A stretch of 64,000 bases of DNA, taken from contig NZ_RKLQ01000004.1 of assembly GCF_019599405.1 (NCBI RefSeq), positions 124,001-188,000 on the forward strand, in the 5' to 3' direction. The stretch comes from Haloarcula salinisoli. Lineage in GTDB: Archaea > Halobacteriota > Halobacteria > Halobacteriales > Haloarculaceae. The translations under genes and the position numbers were made by a program. The notes under the pieces are model-generated. The model had not been told where the DNA came from. It did not search any database and saw only the letters and a program-made list of their open reading frames with translations. Shown here in pieces: positions 45,730 through 54,792 of this stretch; position 1 is the stretch's first letter, and each line of letters opens with the position of its first letter.

Positions 45730-46293
45730 TCAGTCGGCAGGTTGAGCGTCAGTAGGCGGAGTCGCACTTGGGAGCTCGGGGATGGAAAAGTCGATGCGCC
45801 GAAGCAGCTGTGCGTTGATTGCGACGATCACCGTACTCAGCGACATCAGGAGCGCTCCCACGGCGGGAGACAGCAGAATCCCGATTGGTGCCAACACGCC
45901 TGCTGCAAGCGGAATCGCGAAGACGTTGTAGCCGGCCGCCCAGACGATGTTCTCCTGCATCTTCCGGTAGCTCGCCTTGCTGAGTTTCACGAGCCGAACG
46001 ACATCCATGGGGTTGTTCTGGACGAGGATGACGTCCGTCCCGTCTTCGAGGTCAGCGTCCATCTTCTGATAGCGGTTCGCCCAGAGCATACAGGGAAGCT
46101 CGGCGTCGCCGTCGGTCAGGGTGAAATAGAGGGCGGTACTGTTCTGATGGAGATCCGTGACCTCGCCGATACACCGGACGCCGTTGAGGGCAGGCGTGTC
46201 CTGGACGACCGATGCAATTCGGTCGTTCAGCTCTTGGACTGAAAGAACATTCCCGGACAGGACATCATCTACCTCCCGTTCGGCATCAGCCAT
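45730..46293 (-). CDS. In-frame chimera: XseA-type OB domain fused to the C terminus of a P1B ATPase
   Basis: 187 residues. Residues 1-90 look like the N-terminal OB domain of exonuclease VII large subunit ([58 protein letters not shown]). From about residue 92 the sequence changes to the end of a copper-type P1B ATPase: [20 protein letters not shown], then [20 protein letters not shown], then [18 protein letters not shown]. The two meet at [12 protein letters not shown] with the frame intact. Neither parent function can survive: the nuclease domain and the ATPase core are both absent. It looks like a product of a deletion or recombination. Confidence 0.82.
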   Translation of the reverse strand: MADAEREVDDVLSGNVLSVQELNDRIASVVQDTPALNGVRCIGEVTDLHQNSTALYFTLTDGDAELPCMLWANRYQKMDADLEDGTDVILVQNNPMDVVRLVKLSKASYRKMQENIVWAAGYNVFAIPLAAGVLAPIGILLSPAVGALLMSLSTVIVAINAQLLRRIDFSIPELPSATPPTDAQPAD

Positions 46294-46378
46294 CGCACTA
46301 ACTTAAGACGGGGAGAGCAGATTCAAAAATGTACCCCCCAGTGCCAGTGAACCCCGCCAACTGTTCTGTGTCCTTGAA

Positions 46379-46939
46379 TTACTCCAGTAACCCGAGATCA
46401 GTGAGCCGATTTTCGATCACTGTAAGCGCTTGTTCAGCATCGTCAAGCTGTTTCCCGCCCGTGATGACGAGCTTGCCACTCCCGAAGAGGAGTGCGACGA
46501 CGTCCGGGTCGTCAAGCCGGTAGACGAGCCCCGGGAACTGCTCTGGTTCGTATTCGATGTGTTCGAGACCTAGGCCGATCGCAATCGCATTCAAATTGAG
46601 TGTGTGGTCGAGGTCCCCACTTGAGACAATATTCTGGATTTCAATATCTGGGGAGGTAGCGACATCGACACCCAATTCACGGAGCTCGTCGAAGACATAT
46701 TCCAACGCGGTCGTCACATCGTCGACGCTTTTTGGACCCGTACAGACGACTTTCCCCGAGCGGAAAATGAGCGCTGCGGCTTTGGGATCATGCATCCGAT
46801 ACACGAGTCCAGGGAAGTTATCGGGATCGTAGTCGGTGGCTCCTAAATCCTCAGAAAGCGTTTCCAGATCGAGTTCTTGACCGATATCGGACGATGCGAC
46901 CACATTCTCGACTTGAATTGATTCGGCTGTGACACTCAT
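46379..46939 (-). CDS. tbp: TATA-binding protein (TBP)
   Basis: 186 residues made of two direct repeats of the TBP fold. The first contains VENVVASSDIGQELDLETL and FPGLVYRMHDPKAAALIFRS, the second IQNIVSSGDLDHTLNLNAI and FPGLVYRLDDPDVVALLFGS, each with the FPGLVYR stirrup region. It binds TATA boxes and nucleates initiation with TFB. With two TFB genes in the window, this replicon carries a private set of basal factors. Confidence 0.96.
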   Translation of the reverse strand: MSVTAESIQVENVVASSDIGQELDLETLSEDLGATDYDPDNFPGLVYRMHDPKAAALIFRSGKVVCTGPKSVDDVTTALEYVFDELRELGVDVATSPDIEIQNIVSSGDLDHTLNLNAIAIGLGLEHIEYEPEQFPGLVYRLDDPDVVALLFGSGKLVITGGKQLDDAEQALTVIENRLTDLGLLE

Positions 46940-47010
46940 AGGAGTACCTTCCAGTCACAACCCCCTTAAAACGGGGAGTGACTTTGAGCGTTGGTGTGGT
47001 ACCTTCCGAA

Positions 47011-47178
47011 TTAGAGGTCGCGGGGCTGGACCGTCTTCCGGTCGTTGGCCTCAGCACGTTTTGCGGCGTCGTCGAGCAGTTCGGCGACCTCTTCGTCGAG
47101 GGCGTCGTAGAAATCTGCCGAGACGTTCTGGTCCGAGAGTGCGTCCTTCACGGCCGCTTTGACGATTAGGTCAGACAT
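47011..47178 (-). CDS. Small histone-fold-like protein (DUF1931-like)
   Basis: 55 residues from the ATG at 47176-47178. The sequence starts MSDLIVKAAVKDALSDQNV, continues DFYDALDEEVAELLDDAAKR and ends DRKTVQPRDL. This is the haloarchaeal DUF1931-like miniature histone fold: a helix-strand-helix ending in the RKTVQPRDL tail seen in histone-fold proteins. It is too short for most gene finders but very typical in sequence. It lies upstream of tbp on the same strand and may be involved in chromatin or transcription. The function is inferred from the fold. Confidence 0.75.
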   Translation of the reverse strand: MSDLIVKAAVKDALSDQNVSADFYDALDEEVAELLDDAAKRAEANDRKTVQPRDL

Positions 47179-47312
47179 TCCATCGCGAACTTCTCTTGTC
47201 CACCATATAAATGTTCGAAGTTCCCACGCGGGATTCTTGCCCAGTCATGCTGTATCCGCCTCTGAGTACCAGAGAGAACATATGCCACCCCTCAAAAAGT
47301 GGGAACAGACGG

Positions 47313-47609
47313 ATGCACGATCTAACTGGGTTCCAGCGGGACATCTTGTACGTGATCGCCGGGCTCGAGGAACCACATGGGCTCGCAGTCAAGGACGAAC
47401 TCGACGACTATTACGAACAAGAAATCAATCATGGGCGGCTCTATCCAAACCTCGACGATCTCGTTGACAAAGGCCTCCTGAAGAAAGGTGAACTCGACAA
47501 ACGGACGAACGTCTACACGGTCACGCAACGCGGAGTGCGGGAGATCGAGGCACGACGTGAGTGGGAAAGCCAGTATGTAGAAGACGTGAACGCACCCACC
47601 CAGTCGTAG
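47313..47609 (+). CDS. PadR-family transcriptional regulator
   Basis: 98 residues from the ATG at 47313 (MHDLTGFQRDILYVIAGLEE). It is a winged helix of the PadR type: AVKDELDDYYEQEINHGRLY as the recognition region with the family's GRLYPNLDDLVDKGLL motif, then a wing (ELDKRTNVYTVTQRGVREIE). PadR proteins usually repress genes in response to phenolics or stress. It is divergent from the histone-fold gene and followed closely by the Fic-like gene. Confidence 0.85.
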   Translation: MHDLTGFQRDILYVIAGLEEPHGLAVKDELDDYYEQEINHGRLYPNLDDLVDKGLLKKGELDKRTNVYTVTQRGVREIEARREWESQYVEDVNAPTQS

Positions 47610-47662
47610 AATCAACATACAAGCGGGACTGCTTTATCCACTTCCCACGAATACACATTGAG

Positions 47663-48550
47663 ATGGCTCGGCTCGTCTTCTATCACCACCCACAGGCCGA
47701 GAACTTCTCACTCAAACATAGCTCGGCATCGATAGCAGAGATCCGGTCTCAGCGAGAGCAATCCGACGAGTCGACAAAACTCATCGGGTACCCCTTCGAA
47801 ACACCGGTCTATGTACTCTACGAAGGCGATTCAGAGATCGAATCAGCCCATGACATCGACTTCGATCAGGAATGGTTGAGCGACCGTATTCGTGACCTTC
47901 CTCGTGCTGGGCAAGTTGTCGCATTCCGATTAGTGGAATTGCTCGAAGCAGCTGTCGATGTTCGAGATGAGGATGAGTTCCGGCTCTACAAGGAGTTCGA
48001 ACCGCAAAAGATCCAGCAGGCACTCGATCACGTCTCTTGGAGAGCACCACTTCCGACCGTCGCTGGAGAGGTGATGTCGAATTTGATTCTCCGGCACTCC
48101 CTTCCGAATGCGAATCACCGAACCGGAATCGCGATGCTGCAGTTCTGTATTGAGAGTGTAGACCCAGGTTTCGAGATGCCCCGAACGCACGTCGACGACG
48201 ATACCTGGCGTGAGTGGGTCGATCCCTACATCATCGATTCCAAGCGGCTCATTACTGTCCGTCGGAACAATCTCCGTTTCAAGAAGCTCGAAGAACTGGA
48301 CGTCGACCTCGTCGAACGGAAAGACGGGATCCAAATTCGATTAGCCGAGTTCGAGCTGGATATGCACTGGCAAGAAGCCCTGTCAGAGTACGCTGAGCAG
48401 CATGAATCCCACTGTACGGACTTCACGAAGGCAGTCCTCAAACGTGCAGAACGGGACGATCTGCTCGACCGTCAAGGACCCACGAAACAAGAGTTCATCA
48501 CGTATCTGGAGGACGGGCTCGTCGAACGGGATTTCAGAGAACTGTTCTGA
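47663..48550 (+). CDS. Fic/Doc-like protein with unusual active-site motif
   Basis: 295 residues from the ATG at 47663 (MARLVFYHHPQAENFSLKH). Around residues 145-154, HSLPNANHRTG follows a helix (AGEVMSNLILR), matching the layout of the Fic/Doc motif H-x-F-x-D/N-G/A-N-G/K-R but with Leu and His at two positions. Fic proteins usually transfer AMP or phosphate to target proteins; here activity is uncertain. The rest is acidic and helical. A 34-residue gene on the other strand ends next to the stop codon and could be a partner. The PadR gene precedes it. Confidence 0.6.
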   Translation: MARLVFYHHPQAENFSLKHSSASIAEIRSQREQSDESTKLIGYPFETPVYVLYEGDSEIESAHDIDFDQEWLSDRIRDLPRAGQVVAFRLVELLEAAVDVRDEDEFRLYKEFEPQKIQQALDHVSWRAPLPTVAGEVMSNLILRHSLPNANHRTGIAMLQFCIESVDPGFEMPRTHVDDDTWREWVDPYIIDSKRLITVRRNNLRFKKLEELDVDLVERKDGIQIRLAEFELDMHWQEALSEYAEQHESHCTDFTKAVLKRAERDDLLDRQGPTKQEFITYLEDGLVERDFRELF

Positions 48551-48655
48551 TCAGTCGCGAAGCTCGGCGACCGACTGACCGACCTCACGGACGTGTTCAC
48601 TTCGCTCAAGGTCGAGTTCCTCAGCGAGGTAGTCAACCGTCTCTTCCAAGCTCAT
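48551..48655 (-). CDS. 34-residue acidic helical protein
   Basis: The ATG at 48653-48655 gives MSLEETVDYLAEELDLERSE and ends VREVGQSVAELRD. It is one amphipathic helix-turn-helix of strongly acidic, haloarchaeal style, and the TGA lies exactly beside the end of the Fic-like gene (48550/48551). Proteins of this size are often antitoxin-like or regulatory. It is below the size limit of gene finders but looks real by composition and codon use. Confidence 0.5.
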   Translation of the reverse strand: MSLEETVDYLAEELDLERSEHVREVGQSVAELRD

Positions 48656-48800
48656 ATACAAAGAAAGTCCGCGAACCGGTATAAACCTAGTGCTGAACGC
48701 TTCAGCACAGGCTGGTTGTGATCAATCGAAATTCTATCTCGGATATGCGTTTTCTCGCTCTACTTGTCTTCGATACTCTCTATACATGAAAGGTACCCAT

Positions 48801-49649
48801 TCAGAGTATGTTGAGTACACTGAAGGCCATTACACCAACATACACAACGTAGAGACCGTCGAACAGCAGGACTTGCAATCGCGTGAACCCGTGTGCAGCC
48901 GCTCCCCAGTGGGTCAGTCCCGCGTACACGGCCGGCATCAGCGCAACGAATAGCAGATTCACCCAATAGAGTTGAAAGTCCTCGATTGGAACCGTGACGA
49001 GTGCGAGCGGCACGAACGCTACGGTCATCGTGACAGCGTTGTCACCGATAACGCTCGTCGTCCCGGCGGTGACCTGACCGCTTCTGACGACGCTCCACGT
49101 CGCGAACATCTCGGGGATCGCCGTCACAATCGCCGTTACGAATAACCCGCCCACGAGCCTCGAGATCCCGAGTGCAGCCACGATGTTCTCCGTCGAGAGA
49201 ACGATACCGTACGCTCCCGACGCGAGGACGACCAGCCCGGCACCGGCAAGGCCGAGTTCTTTCTTGGTCCACTGCACGTCCTCCGACTCGGAGCGACCCC
49301 TGAAGAACGCCTGGCCCAGATATGCGAGGTAGGCTGCCCCCATAATCCACCCATCGATGGGCTGGAGTCCCCGCCCGGATTCCGGCAGCGTGAGGACGGC
49401 GACCAGACCGAGGATTCCGAGATACGGCAGTATCAGGACGGTAACGGCCTCCTTCTGAATCCGAAGGAGATTCTCCTGGCGGTGGCGACCGTGCGTCGCT
49501 GTTTGGCCGCCAGACGACGTGCTTCCCTGTTCACCGTCGCGACGCGTATCTTGCCCCTCCGTTTCGTCGCCGAGGTCTCGCTTCCGCGAGGCGACGTAGG
49601 CGATAGTAACGATGAGTGGAATGGAGACGATGTTGCTTTGTTTAATCAC
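48801..49649 (-). CDS. Ca2+/cation antiporter, C-terminal part
   Basis: 282 residues. The alpha-2 repeat of CaCA exchangers is visible (about 190-235): GGLFVTAIVTAIPEMFATWS, then GQVTAGTTSVIGDNAVTMTV, followed by further helices. The alpha-1 repeat, normally in the first half, is missing; the protein begins with a short helix (IVSIPLIVTIAYVASRKRD) and a charged loop. An IS5-type element lies upstream, so the 5' half was probably lost in an IS event. Without alpha-1 it should not transport. Confidence 0.65.
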   Translation of the reverse strand: MIKQSNIVSIPLIVTIAYVASRKRDLGDETEGQDTRRDGEQGSTSSGGQTATHGRHRQENLLRIQKEAVTVLILPYLGILGLVAVLTLPESGRGLQPIDGWIMGAAYLAYLGQAFFRGRSESEDVQWTKKELGLAGAGLVVLASGAYGIVLSTENIVAALGISRLVGGLFVTAIVTAIPEMFATWSVVRSGQVTAGTTSVIGDNAVTMTVAFVPLALVTVPIEDFQLYWVNLLFVALMPAVYAGLTHWGAAAHGFTRLQVLLFDGLYVVYVGVMAFSVLNIL

Positions 49650-49846
49650 AAGACAGCGGCGGGGTAGAGTTACTCAGACACATTTTCACAGCGTCAACGC
49701 CACAATTTCGGGACCAGACGATGCAGTAGCTGTCGCTACTGGCGCTTGGTGAATAATCAGAACTATGCCATTTTGTTCCCACGGTCAAGTGACGACGGCG
49801 ATGCCTCTCCTGGATACGTCCAGAAAAGGGGAGCAGGCGGCGAGCC

Positions 49847-50662
49847 CTAACTCGCCGCCTGCGTCAGGTTATGGACGATGCACTTGCGTGTGAGCTCCCG
49901 GAACTGGCCGTGCTAGCTCCGGGAGCGGAGCTTCTCGCCGTCGTCTTTCTTCAACTGCGAGAACCCGGTTTCACTCATCCAGCGCTGGTTGTAGTCCTCG
50001 TTCATTCGTGCATTGTGCGCTTTCTGTAGCGGTGTCTGCTCTCGGTGCTTGATCAACGACCGCGTCGAGTTGGAGCGACACTCCTCACGGAGGTCGCTCC
50101 AAGAGTAGTTGGCGTCAGCAGACAACACACGCAGGTCTTCCGCGTTCCGGCGGAAGACCTGCATCCCAATATGGCCGTCCCACGCCTTCTGCGTCGTGTA
50201 ATGGGTATTTTTGATTGCTAGCGTGTTCACGTCAATCAGAATCGTCGTCTTCATCGTCTGGAATGAGAAGTCTGCGCGGTCGCGGTAGTGGTAGCTCGTC
50301 TGATCGCGCTGGAAGCCACTTGCATCAATCGCTGCTTCGCCGCTCCAGCCCGCCTGCTCCGCCGAAGCGCGGAGCAGGCGGCGGAGCTCACGCATCCGAT
50401 ACTCATCCTCCCACCGACAAATCGAGCTGTAGTGTGGAGCCTCCTCAAGACCGAATACAGCTAAAATACCGGACATCTCATTGAGATAGTCTTCAGTTTC
50501 TCGGAGACTCTTTTCCAGTTCGACACAGAACAGAATCAACGCTATCTGTGTCCATTCGGCGTACCCGTCCGCGCCTTTCGGCGCGGCGGGTACGTCAGGA
50601 TCGTCTACGTGTTCTTTGGCAAGTTCTCGACACATCCACGCTAGCCGTCTGAGCGATGCCAT
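49847..50662 (-). pseudogene. IS5-type transposase with in-frame TAG
   Basis: The frame starts MASLRRLAWMCRELAKEHV and contains the DDE residues in AAIDASGFQRDQ, VLSADANYSWSDL and MSETGFSQLKKDD. It meets TAG at 49913-49915 and then continues in frame HGQFRELTRKCIVHNLTQAA to a second TAG at 49847-49849, so a 271-residue protein is cut by one stop. The gene and its 3' flank contain six palindromes of 8-14 bp (49834-49861, 50070-50102, 50132-50161, 50351-50380, 50561-50593 and 50644-50675). Terminal repeats are weak (CTACTGGCG / CGCCACTAG). The IS5 placement is by motif. Confidence 0.75.
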
Positions 50663-50734
50663 ATCGCCAGACGGCGTCCATTTCCGGGATAGCTTAACGG
50701 AATATCTCCGTCTGAGCGTCTGAAACTGCCGCCA

Positions 50735-51328
50735 CTAGCAGGCAAAACAAGGCAACAGCAGTTCAACCACGAACGCCTCGAAGAACTCCGCGTCGATGCG
50801 CTGGCAGAGCGCATCGACACGGTTGAGCGCAACATTGTGGACGACACCTATCACATCTGGACGAAGAAGCTTCCCGTCTCCCAACTGGGAGACGTGAAGC
50901 TGGTCATCGCCGAGAAAGAAACAGATGAAGACCCGGTCAAGTACCTCGCTATCAACAAAATTGACGCACCAATCCAGCACGTAATCCGCTCCTACGGGAT
51001 GCGGTGGCGCATCGAGACGTTCTTCGAGGACTCGAAGCAGGATCTCGGCCTAGAAGACTGCGAGATGCAGACTGACGAAGGTGCCAGTCGGCACTGGCAC
51101 CTTCTCATGGCTGCCTACAGCCTCGTTCGTCTTGATCCTGAGTCGAGCGCCTTGGGGACGGTTCGCTCGAAGCGATGACGCCTTCGAGCGAACCTCGAAC
51201 ATTCTCTGAAGGAAGCCGTCTATAACCTTCTCTCATGGGTTCGGGACAACGATGAGCGTGGCGTAGAAGACCTCATGCAAGAAATCGACCACCTCTTCGT
51301 TCACGCAACTGCCGCCGCCAACGTATAA
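50735..51328 (+). pseudogene. Remnant of an IS701-like transposase, 3' part
   Basis: The frame reads ERNIVDDTYHIWTKKLPVSQ, VKLVIAEKETDEDPVKYLAI, YGMRWRIETFFEDSKQDLGL (the Glu-containing C-terminal motif) and ASRHWHLLMAAYSLVRLDPE. A TGA at 51176-51178 lies in the loop of a 13-bp hairpin (51160-51194). After it the same frame continues ANLEHSLKEAVYNLLSWVRD to a TAA at 51326-51328. The first half of the gene is missing, probably cut by the adjacent IS5 element. Two further perfect inverted repeats lie at 50792-50818 (11 bp) and 51077-51104 (12 bp). Confidence 0.7.
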
Positions 51329-51465
51329 CTCTTATTCATATTGATAAAGTTCTAAGTCGGATTCCCATTGATTGGGATGCCACCATTGCTTCATTACGTA
51401 ACCACGCAACAAATTATTTATAGTACCCAGAACCGGCTGACAGAATACTTTAATATATTCACGTT

Positions 51466-52428
51466 ATGAAGGATAAATTACAATCCCATAGACAGTCCTC
51501 AGACAGTCAGGAGCACAACCCAGAGTCTCTCCAGGATAACACGTGTCCTGAGTGCCAAGACACCATTACTCAAAATGGCGACCGAGGTGAAGCGACATGT
51601 GATGGCTGTGGATTAGTTTTCGAGAAAAATAAAGTTGACCTTGGTTCCGAATGGCGTGCATTCATGTCGGGTGAGAAGGATAAAAAGAGTCGTGTTGGTT
51701 CTCCCATGACACATTTGATGCACGACAAGGGGCTGAGTACAACCATTGATTGGAAAAATAAAGATGCCTATGGGCAGGATGTCTCTGGTCGAAAACGCGC
51801 CCAGTTACAGCGACTCCGGAAATGGGACGAGCGGTTCCGAACGAAGGATGCGCATGAGGAGAATCTCAAGCAGGCTCTCGGTGAAATCAACCGGATGGCA
51901 TCCGCTCTCGGGCTTCCAGATTCAGTCCGGGAAACTGCAGGCGTCCTGTACCGTCGGGCTGTAGAAAAGAATCTGCTTCCCGGTCGCTCTATCGAAGGTA
52001 TGTCTACAGCATCATTATATGCGGCCACCCGACACCACAAACTACCACGATCTCTGACTGAGTTCGCCGAGGTCAGCCGTGTCGAAAAAGTTCGAGTCCA
52101 GCGGGCATACCGATATCTGTCCTCTGAACTCGGATTAGAAATTGAGCCAGAAAACCCAACTCGATATATCCCACAATTCGCATCCTTGCTTGAGGTAAGC
52201 GATGAAGCAGAACGGCGCTCTCGTGAAATTCTTGATGTAGCAACAAACAATGCTGTCCATAGTGGGAAGAGTCCAGCAGGATTGGCAGCCGCCGCTTTAT
52301 ATGCTGGAACACATCTTACGAACGAACAACTCACACAGGAGACGGTGAGTGAAGTAGCCAATATCACACCATTAACCATCAGAATTCGATATCAGGAGCT
52401 TCTCGAGGTGTACGAAGAGCATGGCTAA
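51466..52428 (+). CDS. tfb: Transcription initiation factor IIB (TFB), copy 2
   Basis: 320 residues, collinear with copy 1 at 27856-28818 and very similar, with zinc ribbon CPEC ... CDGCG, B-finger GSEWRAFMSGEKDKKSRVGSP and two cyclin-like repeats (SALGLPDSVRETAGVLYRRA; SGKSPAGLAAAALYAGTHL). It differs by many Lys and Asn replacements and more A/T at third positions, so it has drifted or came from another source. IS remnants lie on both sides, which suggests transfer. The upstream region (51329-51465) is AT-rich, with ATTTATAG near 51416 as a likely TATA box. Confidence 0.95.
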   Translation: MKDKLQSHRQSSDSQEHNPESLQDNTCPECQDTITQNGDRGEATCDGCGLVFEKNKVDLGSEWRAFMSGEKDKKSRVGSPMTHLMHDKGLSTTIDWKNKDAYGQDVSGRKRAQLQRLRKWDERFRTKDAHEENLKQALGEINRMASALGLPDSVRETAGVLYRRAVEKNLLPGRSIEGMSTASLYAATRHHKLPRSLTEFAEVSRVEKVRVQRAYRYLSSELGLEIEPENPTRYIPQFASLLEVSDEAERRSREILDVATNNAVHSGKSPAGLAAAALYAGTHLTNEQLTQETVSEVANITPLTIRIRYQELLEVYEEHG

Positions 52429-52489
52429 TCGACCATAGAGAAGCCACTAATTTATTTGGAAACTCGGTAGTGAGTTGTCAATTAGTAAT

Positions 52490-52756
52490 ATGATTGTATT
52501 TTATGGATATGTAATAGTTGGCTGGTTACTATTATTAATCGGAACGTATGGAATCTTTGAGCCAGTGAAGACTGCCAAATTCGTGAACCTAATTGAGTAT
52601 CGGAATCGAGAGAAATGTGCTGAAAGAAACACGCCGCGATATTACGATATACGGTTGACTCAGCTAGCATCTGTAATATGTGTATTTTTTGGAGCAGTTA
52701 TTATTATTCATACTCTCTTACCTCCGCAGTACTTGAATGGGCATATTCAGTTGTAA
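52490..52756 (+). CDS. Small two-helix membrane protein
   Basis: 88 residues from the ATG at 52490 (MIVFYGYVIVGWLLLLIGTY). Two helices (residues 1-20 and 60-80: LASVICVFFGAVIIIHTLL) surround a charged stretch (NREKCAERNTPRYYDIRL). The gene is AT-rich, like the TFB copy before it. No family is recognised. It follows TFB copy 2 by about 60 bases. Confidence 0.55.
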   Translation: MIVFYGYVIVGWLLLLIGTYGIFEPVKTAKFVNLIEYRNREKCAERNTPRYYDIRLTQLASVICVFFGAVIIIHTLLPPQYLNGHIQL

Positions 52757-52892
52757 CTTTAATTGGTGTTTGTAACACTTATGTGTCATTTCTGAGTTTA
52801 ACACACTGTTTAGTTCTGGATCTTTTCAGTTGTTTTTGCGTCGAGTCCTTAGAGCGGTGTCAACCTTAGCGTGAAGGAAGCGGTCGAGTTAG

Positions 52893-53530
52893 GGTAAGTT
52901 AGTGACTCAACAATACTCGACCGTACGGTTGAGTAGGCACGCGAAAAAGAAATATTTTCGCGCGAGGACACGCCGACGGAGCGGCGTGTCCTCGCGGCAT
53001 TTCTGCATCATGCTGGCTTGTGGTATAGAAAGATAGAGCCGTTCGTGGACCGGTCCTACGAAGCTATCAGACAGTGATTTCATCGGTTGAAGGGACTGTT
53101 CGAGCCCGACTGCCGAGACCGACAAGAGGTCGCCGTCGATGAAACGAAAATCGAAATCGACGGTGAGGAAATCTATGCCTGGGTGGCAGTCGATTGTGAC
53201 ATGCTAGAAGTGCTAGCAATGAATGTTTCGCCCAGTCGGTCGAGTCTGGATGCGCTGTTGTTTCCCAAATACGTGCTCGAACGGTGCTGCGGTCGCCCGC
53301 AGGTGCGGGCCAACTGCGGCCCGTGGTACGACTGGCCGCTCGAACTCCTAAATTGTGAGGACGAACGCGAAACGTAGGGAAATCGGTCACTCATCAAAGC
53401 CTGGTTCGGCCTGTTCAAATGCCGAACCAGACGCTTCTGGTACCGATTTCCGTATTGTAGCTCCACCAAATCCACTAGGTCATGGCTCAGAGCCTTCGCC
53501 ACGCTCCACAATACAACGCTCGAACCTTGA
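52893..53530 (+). pseudogene. IS6-type transposase with two in-frame stops
   Basis: The frame reads AREDTPTERRVLAAFLHHAG, LWYRKIEPFVDRSYEAIRQ, a TGA (53075-53077), HRLKGLFEPD, EVAVDETKIEIDGEEIYAWV (with DDE residues), VLERCCGRPQV, a TAG (53375-53377) and then RSLIKAWFGLFKCRTRRFWY with SSTKSTRSWLRAFATLHNTT. This order fits haloarchaeal IS6-type transposases. Both stops are in frame with no indel, consistent with point mutations. Perfect inverted repeats occur at 52961-52996 (14 bp), 53295-53310 (7 bp) and 53401-53430 (10 bp). Confidence 0.75.
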
Positions 53531-53643
53531 CACCGTTACCAACCGATCTTTTTTGACGACTCGTACTTCGGCAAGCGGACTGAGTGCGTGCCTGAGGAAA
53601 TAGTCTTTGAGGCGCGACTCGACAGAGGCCACAACCGGTTTCC

Positions 53644-54792
53644 CTAGATGCCGAAGGTGGCCCGAAGCATATCGCGCGTGCCGGGGCCGAGGCCCACGGC
53701 GGTAACGGCCACCAGCAACAGCAGTCCGTAGCGCGGTGACTCCTCGAGGAACTGGTCGTTGAACAGCCAGACGACAGCGGATGCCACGCCCAACTTGACA
53801 AAGAGGAAGGGCCACGAGGTGCCGATAACGGCCGTTAGGCTAGCGGCCTGGAGCGATTCAGTGGTATCGATTATGAAGGCGTTGGCCGGGTGTTTCGGGT
53901 AGTAGGTCAGTGGCACCGACAACGCATCAAGCCAATCCGCGAGGATTACGTTCGCAACGCCGTCGATAGCGTGGCCCCAGATGACCAGCAGTCCGATGTA
54001 ACTGGTGCCGGCGTTGACTTCGGGAGCATATTTTTCAAACAGGATGTAGAGACCCACGGACAGCCCCGATGCAATTCCCACCGTCGAGAGCAACACGGAC
54101 GGGTACAGCGTGGAGTACTCATACGAGAGTGTGCCCAGCATTAGATAGGCAAGCGTCCCCACCACGAGTGTGACGCCAACTCCGGAAGTGCCACGGTAGT
54201 AGTTCTCGATGTAGCCACATCGTTGAAGCGCGAGACAGCCCACAAGCGAGACCAACGTCACGAGGAAGACGGTCCCGTAGATGATAGGACTGATGATGAG
54301 CGAATTCAGCGGGTACTCCACGAGCGGTGTCACACCCGCGTCGATGGCCCGGTCGGTGCCGTCCTCGACCACCCGCAGGGCCCCGCCGAGTAACATGAAC
54401 GGGACGAAGGCAAAGTAGAGGTTCGGGTCGTCAGCGATATCCAGTCGTTCCAGCAGCAGGTAGACGCCGACAAGCATGTACACCAGTATGAGCATGTAGC
54501 CGATTTCCGAGACGACAGTATAGCCAGGTTCGGCGACGATTGCGCCGCGCTCGATAGCGGCTTCGCATCCCTGATACAGCGGTTCTGGGCCGCTGTTGGT
54601 CATCACTGCACAGCTTGCGGCTTTGGCGTCGGCGTACACCGGCCCCCAGAAGTAGTGCCAAAGAAAGCGGTCCCAGATGCGGGTCGGCATTGCCATCGCC
54701 GCACCCGCGACGAAGACGACGATGCTAAGGAGGGATCCCACCCACAGGCGGGCCGCACCGGACTCCTCCTGAAGGGACTCAAAGGCGCTCAT
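53644..54792 (-). CDS. DUF63-family membrane protein
   Basis: 382 residues and about nine helices. The arrangement fits the archaeal DUF63 family: VGVYLLLERLDIADDPNLYF with FVPFMLLGGALRVVEDG, GYIENYYRG after a helix, and LLVIWGHAIDGVANVI. The family is conserved across euryarchaea but its function is unknown. It lies between IS remnants and a gene-poor region. The start at 54792 gives a polar N terminus (MSAFESLQEESGAARL), normal for this family. Confidence 0.8.
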   Translation of the reverse strand: MSAFESLQEESGAARLWVGSLLSIVVFVAGAAMAMPTRIWDRFLWHYFWGPVYADAKAASCAVMTNSGPEPLYQGCEAAIERGAIVAEPGYTVVSEIGYMLILVYMLVGVYLLLERLDIADDPNLYFAFVPFMLLGGALRVVEDGTDRAIDAGVTPLVEYPLNSLIISPIIYGTVFLVTLVSLVGCLALQRCGYIENYYRGTSGVGVTLVVGTLAYLMLGTLSYEYSTLYPSVLLSTVGIASGLSVGLYILFEKYAPEVNAGTSYIGLLVIWGHAIDGVANVILADWLDALSVPLTYYPKHPANAFIIDTTESLQAASLTAVIGTSWPFLFVKLGVASAVVWLFNDQFLEESPRYGLLLLVAVTAVGLGPGTRDMLRATFGI

